Origin: Tomocerus qinae
Lineage: Eukaryota > Arthropoda > Collembola > Entomobryomorpha > Tomoceridae
Assembly: GCA_020055645.1 (NCBI GenBank)
Contig: JAECZT010000007.1
Location: 1,275,900-1,339,899, forward strand
DNA: 64,000 nt
Reading direction: 5' to 3'
Shown here: positions 10,301 through 19,030 of the stretch, in pieces
Layout: each line of letters begins with the position of its first letter
Numbering within the stretch: position 1 is the stretch's first letter
Translations under genes and position numbers: made by a program
Notes under the pieces: model-generated
What the model was told of the DNA's origin: nothing
The model's input: the letters and a program-made list of their open reading frames with translations, nothing else
The model's database searches: none

Positions 10301-13300
10301 TATTGTCGAGTCGGTCCATAACCGGATTGCAGAATAATGGATGTCCCAAAGAGTCTTGACATGGTGCACTAAATTGGCCAGCAAAACTGCTCCTTGTAAC
10401 TCCAACCGGGGAATCGTAATGGTTTTAATGGGTGCAACTCTAGTTTTTGCTGCAATTAGGTTGGTCACAACCTTGTCCTTATGGATACCTCTCAGATACA
10501 GTGCTGCACCGTAAGCCATGCTACTGGCATCACAGAACCCGTGTAATTCCCACGTATAATTGTCATCATATTGGAGAGATCGAGGAATACGAATTTCCTC
10601 AATCCGTTTGAGGTTGGCAGCATAATGTAACCATTTGTCTAAAATAGGTTGCGGAATCTGATCGTCCCAATCTACTTTGACCATCCATATAGATTGCATT
10701 AATATCTTTGCTTTGGTAATGACTGGAGCGAGTAAACCCAAAGGATCAAAAACTTTGGAAATGTCTGAAAGAAGAGATCTTTTCGTATGATTCTTGTAGG
10801 GGTCCAGATTTACTGAGAAAGTAAAATGGTCCTGGAAGGAGTGCCAGTGCAGTCCAAGAGTTTTCACCGTGGCAGAATCATCAATTGTCATTGGAGTCTG
10901 CGCAATTTCTTTTAAATGGGAAGGTAAGGATTGCAAAAGTTGCGGGGAATTGCTGCTCCATTTTCGCAGCTCAAAATTAGCTGTTGACAACATTTGTATA
11001 AGTTCATCCTTTACTTTCATTGCTGTGGCCAGGTTGGAATAACTGGCCATAAAATCGTCAACATAAAAGTGCACTTTCACTGCTTGTGCAGCTAATGGAA
11101 AATTGATACCTTCGTCAATAGCCAGTTGACGCAATGTTCGACATGCGAGAAACGGCGAAGAAGCTAAACCGAATGGTATAGTTTTCAATTTAAAATGTTG
11201 GAGAACATCGGATGTTGATTTTCTCCATACGATTCTGACAAAATCTTGCTCCTGTGGATTTACCAGGATTTGTCGGTACATTTTTGCTATATCTGCAACT
11301 ACCGCTATTGGTTTCAAACGAAAAAAGAGCAGTTGGTCGAACAAGTCCGGTTGAATGGTCGGACCGGGTGCCAAAATTGAGTTAAGGGACACGCCAGAGG
11401 ATGTCTTGGCAGATGCATCGAACACAATGCGTACTTTAGTGGTGGTCGAGTCGGGCTTAAATACAGCGTGGTGGGGAATATAATAGTGTGGAGGACGTCC
11501 ATGCGGATCTTCACGAGGTATTATTTCCATCTGTCCGCTTGACAAATATTCCTCCAATTGCTTGTTATATTCCTTTTTCAACTCTGGAAATTGTTTGAGT
11601 CTTGCTTCTGTAGAATACCACCTTCGACTGGCCATAGCGAGAGAGAAACCAAGTTTTTCTGTGCTTTCAATGAATGGTAAGCGTACCTGATATTGACCAC
11701 TGGGCAAACGTTGAGTGTTTCGGACATAGTGATCTTCACAGAATTTATCTAGTTTTGTTAAAGGCTGTTTCGAAGGGAGTTCCTCAATTTGCCAGAACTT
11801 TTCCATATTAAATGATTCAAAAGGAATAGGAACTATATCCTTTCGTTTAATGGCCGTGCAACAAAGTTTGGTGGTCTCTTCTTTTGTTTCGCCTAAAATA
11901 ACATATCCCAATGTTGTGAGATAGGCACTAGGAGTTCCTGAAGGTCCTCTGATTTTTCTGGCTTGCATAATCTTATCGTAAATTGGAGAACCCAACAGAA
12001 CTTCTATTGGCTGACTTTTATTGAACGTCGGATCAGCCAATGGAAGATCGATGAGATGAGTCATTTCCTTGGCATCAAATGATTGATTAGGTAAAGGAGA
12101 AGTAATTTCTGGTAATATGTAGGCAATGACACGGTATATGTTGTCAGGGTGGGTGGTGGACTGGATATAGAACATTGTTTTGCCTAAAGACGGTATAGTT
12201 TTTCCACCAGCCACAGTGAATTTCTTATTTTTTCCAAAGGTTTCCAAATGAAGTTGTTTGGCAGCTTTTTCTGTTATAAATGAATTTTGTGCACCGCAAT
12301 CCAAAAGACAGCGGACTTGGTGAATTTTTCCTTTAGAGCTTTGTAAATTGACAATGGCTGTAGGCAGGAGGCCTATTTCATCTTCTTCATCTTGCGGTAT
12401 GATTTTTGAATGGTTGATTGCTGGAGGTGGTTGTGTAGGAGATTTACTTTGACGAGGACTCGGCGACCTGGGGGGGTCAGCACTCATATGTAGTGACGTA
12501 TGGTGGCGTCGGCCGCACACCATGCACGAGAATTTACTGGTACAGTTAGTAACGCGATGCGCAGATAGGCAATTAAAGCAGCGCCGCGCAGTTTTGACCC
12601 AGTCGAATTTTTTCTTGGAGGGCCAATCTTTATACATAGGACAGCCATGAATTCGGTGATTGTGGTGGTGACAAACAGGGCATGGTTTTGCGTCCGAAAA
12701 AGGTGAAGGCTGACGCTTCTTGCCAGATACGGGTGTTGGAGACTTATTTCTGGGCACGGTTAGATCATCGCGTGAGCGAGCCCCTCTTTGTGGAGAACCA
12801 GTAAAATGGACCCTTTTTTTATTATTGGCCGCTTTCTTCTGACGTTTTGACCGCCTACCCTTTTTGGAGCCGTCAGTACTGGAGACGCTGAGAAGACTGG
12901 CGTTGCTGCAATGGCTGTTACCAGAGTCTGAATAATTATCTGTCGTTTCTCCGTCTGTGTCACACGTAGCTAACAACACACGTGGTTCACGGCGCGACTG
13001 ACGGAATCTGGTGCGTCGGGGCTGATCAGAATTTTGTTTGACGGCACTCCGAATTTGGTCGTTCAGACCTATCGCTTTAGCTTCTTTATCCAAAAAAGCC
13101 ATGCAAGTTTCGAAAGTTGGCATTTCATTCTTCTTAAGGGACCTATCAAATTCCCTTAGAGTTTTATTATCCAATCGACCCAAAATGAAATGCACCAGGA
13201 AGATGTGATGTAAAGGTACGGTGGTCTCAATCATTGACAACTGTGCCTCAGTTGTACGAGCAGTGTCCATGATCTTATTCAAACCATCTTCAGTTTTTAT

Positions 13301-14629
13301 CATGAGAGCCGGTAAATCAAGTAATGGGCGTAGGGCAGCGTGGGCCCTTTCGCGAGGGGAGTCGTATCTGGCAGTCAACCTTTCCCACGCGATGACCCAG
13401 TTGTCATCTGTCACTTGCAAATCCTTATTTGAGTTTTTCCGAGTTCCATCTTTAAGAGCATCGTTCAAAAGTCGTAGTTTTTCGGCTGGAGAGAAACCAG
13501 TTTGATTGATAACGACGGATTCGAAATTATTTTTGAACGTTACCCAGTCATTATGATATCCAGAAAATCTTGGGAGACTGAATTTTGGGATTTTCAATTT
13601 GTTGACTGTTCCAGTAGACGTAGGAGTGAGTTCCTTGGCTATGGTCATTATGTCCCGTTGGACTTCACCAAAGCAAGTAGCGAGAACTTGGTAATAAGCT
13701 ACTGCTCTAGCTTGAGGAGTGATACCTTGTGCATCAGGCAGTAAATCTTCATAATATCGGTAACAGTTGGTTTGTTGTCTATCCAGAGAAGTTTTTAAGC
13801 GCTTCACGTCATCAAGGTAAATTTCGGCGTCAATAGCCGTCATTAAGTTAGTTTTGTCTTTATGCGCCTGAATGGCCTCATCAAGGCTATCAATTTTGGC
13901 CGCTATGGCGGCATGATTACCCTGATGGTCCTGACGTAGGTCTTCGGCTTCCATCATGGCATATCCTAATACCTGTGGCGGTTGTCCAAGAGGGGGAGGA
14001 GGCGGTCCTCGATACGGCGAGCCGGGGGGGGATGGAGAATCCGGAGGAGACGGTGGTGGAGGTGGATCGCCAGATGCACCGGTGTTCCCGGAGCGAGAAG
14101 CAGTGGATCGACGTTGGTGGTCACTGCTACCGTTGCTATTTCTTTGTCCAGAAGAATCCCCAGGCTGAGAAGGGTTAGCTGAGTGAGAAGAAGACCCTGA
14201 GGTCCCGGCCACCTGTTGTGCGTGAGGATCAATGGTAAAAAAACGGTCGGTGAAACGGCTTATGAAAGAGGTGGGCGGAGGATCTTGTGAAGCGATCGGT
14301 GTTTCTTGATCAGACAAAATGGGCACGGTCCGTGTAGATGAGGTGGACGTGGAGGGTTTGGAATCGGTAGGGGGGAGGTCACTGGTGGTTGACGCTGGGG
14401 GTTGACCGGAGGAGGACGATGGTTTTGGTGGGGGAACTGGGGGTATCTTCGCGAATTGACGTTGAATGGCAGTAAGGGTGTCGTCAAAGGATAACTTGGC
14501 GGCTCGTCTGCGGGCTGTAACGTATGGGTCGTGGGGAGGGACCCAAGGCTCAGGGGTTCCTGCTTTTCCTTGTTGTCTAGTGAAGGGTCTACTATCTGGT
14601 GATTTCTCTTCATTTTGAGAGTCACTCAT
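4355..14629 (-). CDS. BEL Gag-Pol-GPCR-Env polyprotein
   Basis: One uninterrupted frame of 3,424 residues from ATG 14629. In order: Pro/Ser-rich N-terminus (1-230); DUF1759-like Gag region (about 340-520); zinc knuckles (about 650-715, CPVC and CFNC motifs); aspartic protease with LLDCGAQ near 775; BEL reverse transcriptase (about 1040-1260, YVDD at 1189-1192); RNase H-like region (GFCDAS near 1364); integrase with an HHCC zinc site (about 1665-1705) and D, D, E near 1736, 1800 and 1856; a DUF5641-like tail (about 1930-2010); a signal-like segment (about 2098-2115); a seven-transmembrane receptor (about 2117-2430); and a two-part cysteine-rich envelope (about 2430-3424). A single gag-pol-env frame is known for some BEL elements such as roo. 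The receptor between integrase and envelope is, as far as I know, not standard. The protease reads D-C-G rather than D-S/T-G; BEL proteases vary at this position. Confidence 0.93.
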   Translation of the reverse strand: MSDSQNEEKSPDSRPFTRQQGKAGTPEPWVPPHDPYVTARRRAAKLSFDDTLTAIQRQFAKIPPVPPPKPSSSSGQPPASTTSDLPPTDSKPSTSTSSTRTVPILSDQETPIASQDPPPTSFISRFTDRFFTIDPHAQQVAGTSGSSSHSANPSQPGDSSGQRNSNGSSDHQRRSTASRSGNTGASGDPPPPPSPPDSPSPPGSPYRGPPPPPLGQPPQVLGYAMMEAEDLRQDHQGNHAAIAAKIDSLDEAIQAHKDKTNLMTAIDAEIYLDDVKRLKTSLDRQQTNCYRYYEDLLPDAQGITPQARAVAYYQVLATCFGEVQRDIMTIAKELTPTSTGTVNKLKIPKFSLPRFSGYHNDWVTFKNNFESVVINQTGFSPAEKLRLLNDALKDGTRKNSNKDLQVTDDNWVIAWERLTARYDSPRERAHAALRPLLDLPALMIKTEDGLNKIMDTARTTEAQLSMIETTVPLHHIFLVHFILGRLDNKTLREFDRSLKKNEMPTFETCMAFLDKEAKAIGLNDQIRSAVKQNSDQPRRTRFRQSRREPRVLLATCDTDGETTDNYSDSGNSHCSNASLLSVSSTDGSKKGRRSKRQKKAANNKKRVHFTGSPQRGARSRDDLTVPRNKSPTPVSGKKRQPSPFSDAKPCPVCHHHNHRIHGCPMYKDWPSKKKFDWVKTARRCFNCLSAHRVTNCTSKFSCMVCGRRHHTSLHMSADPPRSPSPRQSKSPTQPPPAINHSKIIPQDEEDEIGLLPTAIVNLQSSKGKIHQVRCLLDCGAQNSFITEKAAKQLHLETFGKNKKFTVAGGKTIPSLGKTMFYIQSTTHPDNIYRVIAYILPEITSPLPNQSFDAKEMTHLIDLPLADPTFNKSQPIEVLLGSPIYDKIMQARKIRGPSGTPSAYLTTLGYVILGETKEETTKLCCTAIKRKDIVPIPFESFNMEKFWQIEELPSKQPLTKLDKFCEDHYVRNTQRLPSGQYQVRLPFIESTEKLGFSLAMASRRWYSTEARLKQFPELKKEYNKQLEEYLSSGQMEIIPREDPHGRPPHYYIPHHAVFKPDSTTTKVRIVFDASAKTSSGVSLNSILAPGPTIQPDLFDQLLFFRLKPIAVVADIAKMYRQILVNPQEQDFVRIVWRKSTSDVLQHFKLKTIPFGLASSPFLACRTLRQLAIDEGINFPLAAQAVKVHFYVDDFMASYSNLATAMKVKDELIQMLSTANFELRKWSSNSPQLLQSLPSHLKEIAQTPMTIDDSATVKTLGLHWHSFQDHFTFSVNLDPYKNHTKRSLLSDISKVFDPLGLLAPVITKAKILMQSIWMVKVDWDDQIPQPILDKWLHYAANLKRIEEIRIPRSLQYDDNYTWELHGFCDASSMAYGAALYLRGIHKDKVVTNLIAAKTRVAPIKTITIPRLELQGAVLLANLVHHVKTLWDIHYSAIRLWTDSTIVLNWIWSEPHRWKIYVANRITQIHELTDKAQWHHIVSEDNPSDCASRGLDPEELKNHPLWWHGPRWLSQPQYPVPIFQPSTCNNEVNATEQKSQIHAVTTSDSNYVLDRLTCISSWTRALHVLGYILRAFAHSSKSRNAILTPLELLQAERTLAKLIQTQGFSELHSALSSKQFRNLDLFKDSDGIFRVGGRLKNSNLPYDTKHPILLPAVHPLVKAMILDVHKKLAHCGKQTINSHIRQMYWIPNAAKTIKSVINKCLVCFRYKARPETQLMGQLPPARFSDVRPFLHTGVDLAGPFELKNFSGRKGNFKVWLTLFVCMSTRAIHLEIVSSMTIDGFLLAFRRFVSRRGRPSHMYSDNGTNFVGANNRMKEFHSQMTTAIRMRNKVLPDIEFEKIQWQFNPPVAPHKGGVWEIMVRLFKTHLKKIVATDVFTWEEFESITTFIESVVNSRPLTPISNDPNDLEALTPGHFLIGTSLHTNPEHDVSHLNDNRLNKYQRILSRHQEIWKRWEKEYILSLQKRTKWTQRKPNLAVGDLVLVMDDNQPPLEWRLGRIKNVHPAKDGLTRVTTIETQSTYLEKKGKLQKTVKEFIRPISKLAKLPNPDEDDFDAPQLPSLTKDSLQNVVTTMTKKNPLINDETPRCHKNEYTRTTVWPWIYSAVLMMTSLPTSSAQEVGNKSSGSNLLTKTVAYCVIMFAILGFLGNTITIIAINKTPHLKHNRFNWLIMSLCCSDLLFSTITLPFTAIRYYYDAWIFGKFLCQTYALLLYGNLICGLANILMISINRYVCIVHHWKYPNLFSKRRIWLMIIATWISSFLMVTPPALGIWGKLGPKANNPASCSIIPDQNGRSPKKAIWICGICLPTAVIIYCYTRIYMYTRKIRSQVGTHFNRSITGYEDKNKEENQLFRMICIVFLGFLLNFQPVIILNLYDPEKEKVARAIHIASALLAWASSWTNVLIYAVANKQYRSAYKALILGQRRSSTTITQLCITTTIILLLSGSAMADYQPHPNLFTKAPPCEISWSTHHEIEGCTQSISWLHVTSNGSICHRNVTCGEGKLVSSDGGSCISTNNKSKCANLNHTNLDELECQSSDSEIDTATLYQDELRSPLCAVGDYILKHCSHFTEQYDNVPVIIHHGNLYPVSKLNLEQNSKKEFFESYTCVGNCNPKKCKNKQCAGDHHFCANIGCSNEIKPDCSCQYNSSSAIHQLVTDQGNITPMCWGHMLLPTRKEDLSRAKTTYPCAKCSIECTMTGLQISTPGIVAKYIKAQKNPNFVSIVPTTSETNLQFSKHMLIASGKINVELYFLDFDFATERQIICPKLSVCQLVNCHVCMERWRNLSCYTYVQYVIIFAVGIATCSLIILIIQVTRVVYTIMKCVSWPLRICIQYINSKRKRTIPKPIPRASQEDGGTPLLEVAPHRPTTLATNQESRRSRIRRREYISNSRFLTLLLLLSIFTVGENCSDFASISAQSRECHFSSDGKTTCAIRINTRLSLAALDQKVCFHILDSKNNDLGSITIETKTVALTCKKELLYYVPRARPQCSASLKCYNLYSSALCHSDHCEKFGLNDTIKEFKSTEKNLGWSYCESIRSGGCLWPLVSDCKFIRISLQNPTNQVYKVWKCHEWKNSVKVKITHHFGQQTTTNTTILHAGIPVKIGSIDFTLISVSSPYTPLLEECLISRNNQFSVVVCGDHEQTNIGSIGEIRCGSEQDAKIINHNCFANLNLVRVISSTNSIHCISDLVDPEKVMNQNRLPLQIANGMLISEKENINFLSSSSTALELQITTENLQITKDVQDTSCSIALIKLEGCYGGCLTGAVLSLEGRVDSGNEIGILECPEVGFFSPVPLTDQFTKHQLVMKLSEPEAHLNCTFKCAKTTIPLSITGHLHYLDDVDVRDEVSVTSYNPPTTTNTNATGRPLSFGFNWNNLGFNWANLRAILHIPALLASYFSSWIIKLVGIAIIIICIIGTIYLCAKRLVKKVI
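7345..8330 (-). other. Captured rhodopsin-class GPCR domain, Tre1/Moody-like, within the BEL frame
   Basis: About residues 2100-2430. A signal-like segment (WIYSAVLMMTSLPTSSA) is followed by a short ectodomain with an NKSS glycosylation site and seven hydrophobic helices. Class A landmarks are present: GN in TM1 (near 2144), SD in TM2, a Trp-x-Phe-Gly loop then Cys before TM3, NRY at 2226-2228 at the end of TM3, Trp in TM4, a Cys in extracellular loop 2, Pro in TM5, FQP in TM6 and NVLIY at 2398-2402 in TM7, then NKQYRSAY. NRY in place of DRY and the TM7 tail are features I associate with the insect Tre1/Moody receptors. The domain is complete and free of stops. It is followed directly by another hydrophobic segment that serves as the envelope's signal. 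The ligand is unknown. Confidence 0.85.
8440..11560 (-). other. Reverse transcriptase, RNase H and integrase portion of the BEL polyprotein
   Basis: Contains RT motifs RIVFDASAKT, VVADIAKMYRQI, IPFGLASSPF and HFYVDDFMASY, an RNase H-like stretch (ELHGFCDASSMAYGA), the integrase zinc finger (HKKLAHCGKQT...CLVC) and core motifs TGVDLAGPF, MYSDNGTNF and KGGVWE. The DUF5641-like C-terminal region (LVLVMDDNQPPLEWRLGRI) lies near 8670-8690. All catalytic residues I looked for are present, so this copy may be able to copy and integrate itself. Confidence 0.9.
12290..14629 (-). other. Gag and protease portion of the BEL polyprotein
   Basis: The first 780 or so residues. The N-terminal 230 are low-complexity Pro/Ser/Gly/Thr (for example an RGPPPPPLGQPP run near 205). 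Next comes a helical region containing IPKFSLPRFSGYHNDW, the hallmark of the DUF1759 Gag family of BEL/Pao. A basic Arg/Lys-rich segment (about 540-640) precedes two cysteine/histidine clusters that should bind zinc and viral RNA. The protease domain (DUF1758-like) starts at about residue 760. The product should form the particle and cut the polyprotein in the cytoplasm. Confidence 0.85.
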
Positions 14630-15212
14630 TTAAGACAACCATGTTGGCTCAAGGGCCTGAAAAACGTTCCGTCGAGACTACGGGGTCTCGTAAATGCAAT
14701 GCAAATAAAGAAAACTTTACTGCACGGAGCAGGAACAAGAAAGTCGCCAAACAGAATGAAACAATAATAAAAGTGAAACGAGCGAGTAGAGGAGGGACCG
14801 TCGCTAAAAAATGAATAGGTCCGTCGAATGAATAACCCAACTGAAGACAGGCAACAGAATCGTGGAGACGAGAGTAGAGTTGGGTCCGACGAAGGAGCAC
14901 TGTAGTATAAGGGCGAGCGAAACAATTCTAAAACAGTAAGAACTCAAACGATGATAAGGAGGGAGTTGAACAGAGAACGAACGGAGAGGATGCGACGATA
15001 ACACAAATGGAATTGTAGGCAGGAATGTGTATTGTGAACACACGGAATGAGACGTAGTATCGGTCTGGATAGGCACCAATATTGCACTCGTAGAAAGTAC
15101 CCAAGGAGTAGCCGGCTAAGAAGGGGTACTGGGTCGTAGTCTCAGTAGAAAATGTTCAATCACAGCAATACAACGGTTATTGCTGGAATAATGAAGGGTC
15201 CGGAATTCAATT
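14630..15212 (-). other. BEL 5' leader
   Basis: Some 580 bp between the primer-binding site and the gag ATG. Only short frames occur, up to about 100 codons, with no recognisable domain. It probably contains the packaging signal and any splice donor used for env and accessory mRNAs, but I could not pick out either with confidence. Confidence 0.5.
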
Positions 15213-15229
15213 CCAGGGGAGCCAAAATA
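15199..15229 (-). promoter_or_regulatory. BEL primer-binding site
   Basis: On the minus strand, 5 nt (TATTT) after the 5' LTR comes TGGCTCCCCTGG, complementary to a tRNA 3' end (…CCA). The following bases, GAATTGAATTCC, look like the complement of a T-arm, so pairing may extend well beyond the acceptor stem. The first nine bases match what I recall of the 3' end of animal tRNA-Asp; the rest does not, so the primer tRNA is undetermined. Confidence 0.6.
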
Positions 15230-15532
15230 TGTAGAAGTATGCAAATGATAATAAATGTACTAGTTTTTACATTTTCAGAGTGTGTTTTTATTCATAATCT
15301 TGCTTGCTATTTATACAGATTTGCGAGTGTGAATTAAATTAGAACACCTAAAATAACTGGAACACTTAACCAAATAAATAAGTAAATACATGTAATTCTT
15401 ATGGGATAATAAATAGAACGATTAACCAAAGCTTACAAATGCTATTTAATTACTATATAAATAAAAGAAACGTAATCTTTACTAAGTGAAGTGGAATTGT
15501 AAATTGTCCTACATATAAATTATAAGTTAACA
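15230..15532 (-). repeat. BEL 5' LTR
   Basis: 303 bp identical to 1690-1992. It should hold the promoter for the minus-strand genome. CTCTA (15533-15537) is the other half of the target duplication. Confidence 0.95.
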
Positions 15533-18514
15533 CTCTATGTACCTATAAAATGATCAAAATGGTTTTAAGGACCGATAACCTTGCTATTCAATTGTAATGA
15601 TAACTGATACCGATAAACCACTGATTGGGAGATTTTTAATAAAAATTTCAGACATTTTGATGGTTCCGATCGAAAAATATTTAATTTTTTGTTCAATTGT
15701 TACGAATATTCTGCATACCTTTAAGATGATTAAAAAGGTTTAGAGGACAGATAACCTTGCCATTGAATTGTAATTACAATAGATTCTGATAAACCACTGA
15801 TTGGGAGATTTTTAGTAAAAATTTCAGACATTTTGATAGTTCCGATCGAAAATTTTTTACTTTTTTGTTCAAGTGTTCCGCATATTCTATATAACTTTAA
15901 GATGAAAAATATTTAAAGGACCGATAGCCTTGCGATTCAATTGTAATGATAATTAATTCTCATTAATCACTGATTGGGAGATTTTTAATAAAAGTTTCAG
16001 ACATTTTTAAATTTCCGATCAAAAAATATTTAATGTTTTGTTCAATTGTTACTAATACACTATATACCTTTAAGAAGATGAAAAAGGTTTAGTGGACCGA
16101 TAACCATACCATTCAATTATAATGATAAATGATTCTGATAAACCACTGATTGGGAGATTTTTAATAAAAATTTCAGACATTTTGATAGTTCCGATGAGAA
16201 ATATTAAATTTTTTGTTGAAGGGTTCCGAATGTTCTATATACATTTAAGATGATTTAAAAGGTTTAAAGGACCGATAACCATGCCATTCAATTGTAATGA
16301 CAATAGATTCTGATAAACCTTTGATTGAGAAATTTTTAATAAAAATTTCAGACATTTTGATAGTTCCGATCGAAAATGTTTTAATTTTTTGATCAAGTGT
16401 TCCGACAATTCTATATAACTTCAAGACGAAAATTATTTAAAGGACCGATAGCCTTGGCATTCAATTGTAATGATAACTGATTCTGATAAACCAATGATTG
16501 GGAGATTTTTAATATAAATTTCAGACATTTTGATAGTTCCGATCAAAAAATATTTAATTTTTTATTCAACTGATGCTAATACTCTATATACCTATAAAAT
16601 GATCAAAATGGTTTAGAGGACAGATAACCTTGCCATTGAATTGTAATTACAATAGATTCTGATAAACCACTGATTGGGAGATTTTTAGTGAAAATTTCAG
16701 ACATTTTGATAGTTTCGATCGAAAATTTTTTACTTTTTTGTTCAAGTGTTCCGCATATTCTATATAACTTTAAGATGAAAAATATTTAAAGGACCGATAG
16801 CCTTGCGATTCAATTGTAATGATAATTAATTCTCATTAATCACTGATCGGGAGATTTTTAATAAAAGTTTCAGACATTTTTAAATTTCCGATCAAAAAAT
16901 ATTTAATGTTTTGTTCAATTGTTACTAATAAACTATATACCTTTAAGAAGATGAAAAAGGTTTAGTGGACCGATAACCATGCCATTCAATTGTAATGATA
17001 ATTGATTCTGATAAACCACTGATTGGGAGATTTTTAATAAAAATTTCAGACATTTTTAAACTTCTGATTAAAAAATATTTAATTTTTTGTTCAATTGTTA
17101 CTAATACTCTATATACCTTTAAGATGATTAAAAAGGTTTAAAGGACCGATAACTTTGCCATTTAATTGTAATGACAATAGATTCATATAAACCACTGATT
17201 GGGAGATTTTTAATAAAGATTTCAGACATTTTGATAGTTCCGATCGAAAATTTTTTACTTTTTTGTTCAAGTGTTCCGCATATTCTATATAACTTTAAGA
17301 TGAAAAATGTTTAAAGGACCGATAGCCTTGCGGTTCAATTGTAATGATATATAATTCTCATAAATCACTGATTGGGAGATTTTTAATAAAATTTTCAGAC
17401 ATTTTTAAATTTCCGATCAAAAAATATTTAATGTTTTGTTCAATTGTTACTAATACCTTATATACCTTTAAGAAGATGAAAAAGGTTTAGTGGACCGATA
17501 ACCATGCCATTCAATTGTAATGATAAATGATTCTGATAAACCACTGATTGGGAGATTTTTAATAAAAATTTCAGACATTTTGATAGTTCCGATCGAGAAA
17601 TATTAAATTTTTTGTTGAAGGGTTCCGAATGTTCTATATACCTTTAAGATGATTTAAAAGGTTTAAAGGACCGATAACCATGCCATTCAATTGTAACGAC
17701 AATAGATTCTGATAAACCACTGATTGGTAGATTTTTAATAAAAATTTCAGATATTTTGATAGTTCCGATCGAAAATTTTTTAATTTTTTGTTCAAGTGTT
17801 TCGAATATTTAATATAACTTTAAGATGAAAAATATTTAAAGGACCGATAGCCTTGGCATTCAATTGTAATGATAACTGATTCTGATAAACCAATGATTGG
17901 GAGATTTTTAATAAAAGTTTCAGACATTTTGATGGTTCCGATCGAAAAATATTTTATTTTTTGTTCAATTGTTACAAATATTCTGCATACCTTTAAGATG
18001 ATAAAAAAGGTTTAGAGGACAGATAACCTTGCCATTGAATTGTAATGACAATAGATTCTGATAAACCACTGATTGAGAAATTTTTAATAAAAATTTCAGA
18101 CATTTTGATAGTTCCGATCGAAAATGTTTTAATTTTTTGATCAAGTGTTCCGAATATTCTATATAACTTTAGGATGAAAAATATTTAAAGGACCGATACC
18201 CTTGCCATTCAATTGTAATGATAATTGATTCTGATAAACCACTGATTGGGAGATTTTTAATAAAAATTTCAGACATTTTTAAACTTCTGATTAAAAAATA
18301 TTTAATTTTTTGTTCAATTGTTACTAATACTCTATATACCTTTAAGATGATTAAAAAGGTTTAAAGGACCGATAATTTTGCCATTCAATTGTAATGACAA
18401 TAGATTCTGATAAACCACTGATTTGGAGATTTTTAATAAAACTTTCAGACAAGTTTGATAGTTCCGATCGAAATTTTTTTAATTTTTTGTTCAAGTGTTC
18501 CGACAACTTTATAT
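15533..18514 (+). repeat. Satellite array, forward orientation
   Basis: Continues the monomers of 1-1689 (about 175 bp). The stretch beginning at 15533 repeats the pattern seen from about 640. Markers such as the variant ATTCTCATTAATCACTGAT (1057, 15956, 16832) show a 6-monomer and then a 5-monomer spacing once the BEL insertion is subtracted. It ends at the insertion site of a non-LTR element, with target sequence CGACAACTTTATAT at 18501-18514. Confidence 0.93.
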
Positions 18515-19024
18515 TTGATTTGATTTGATTTATTATAATGTTCTCTTCGAGCACTTGGCCCACAGAACATGACATCATTTTAAATTTCTTACAATATCAA
18601 GTCTTACAGTTATAATTATAATTCTATGATTCAAACATGTTTAATCTAGCTAAGGCAATTTTTGTGTAATCTGCTATTTGTTTTAAGCTATGCACATCAT
18701 TAGAGTCCATAATATCATACAATCTAAGTTCATCACAGTTCTCTAGTACAGTATTCTTCCTGTTGTGGATGGGACATTGACATAGAAGGTGGTATATAGT
18801 GTTTGGCATTTTTTGGTTACAGTAGCTACATGTTTCATTGAGATCAAAGTTATAATAATTGTTATTTAAATATAGTACATTACAGTTCAGTCGTATTTGA
18901 TTTAACAGCCTAATATCCTTAGGTGGTAATTTACAATTAATTAACGGTGACTGTAGTCCATTTTGGATATTTTTAAATTTGGCGACATAGGCATAGTTGG
19001 GGTAAGTGTTCAATTTTAGAATAT
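18515..19024 (-). pseudogene. 3' part of a truncated non-LTR retrotransposon (ORF2 C-terminus)
   Basis: Minus-strand fragment ending in a short ATTTG/CAAAT tandem tail (18515-18533), typical of I/R1-like 3' ends. The open frame at about 18624-19024 encodes the C-terminal domain of an ORF2 protein with a CSYC...HLLCQCP cysteine/histidine cluster (CCHC-like). It is the downstream half of the fragment at 30312-30917; the frame continues correctly across the nested gypsy insertion once one copy of the target duplication is removed. It is flanked by a 14 bp target duplication (18501-18514 and 30918-30931). It is 5'-truncated and dead. Confidence 0.8.
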
Positions 19025-19030
19025 TGTGAT

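Larger units (their letters stand above)
1690..15532 (-). mobile_element. BEL/Pao LTR retrotransposon carrying a GPCR and an envelope
   Basis: Complete 13,843 bp element on the minus strand. It is bounded by two identical 303 bp LTRs (TG...CA) and a 5 bp target duplication CTCTA (1685-1689 and 15533-15537), the size usual for BEL/Pao. The minus-strand order is 5' LTR, primer-binding site, leader, one 10.3 kb gag-pro-pol-receptor-env frame, two coiled-coil ORFs, polypurine tract and 3' LTR. It sits inside satellite; removing it restores a continuous monomer. Identical LTRs and uninterrupted ORFs indicate a very recent insertion. The BEL assignment rests on the DUF1759-like Gag, DUF1758-like protease, the RT with YVDD and the BEL-type integrase followed by a DUF5641-like tail. 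The element is unusually long because of the receptor and accessory genes. Confidence 0.95.

Noticed and set aside
13956-14232. Several overlapping frames on both strands over the gag N-terminus
   Set aside because: GC-rich low-complexity proline/glycine codons keep all frames open; the minus-strand gag frame explains the region.
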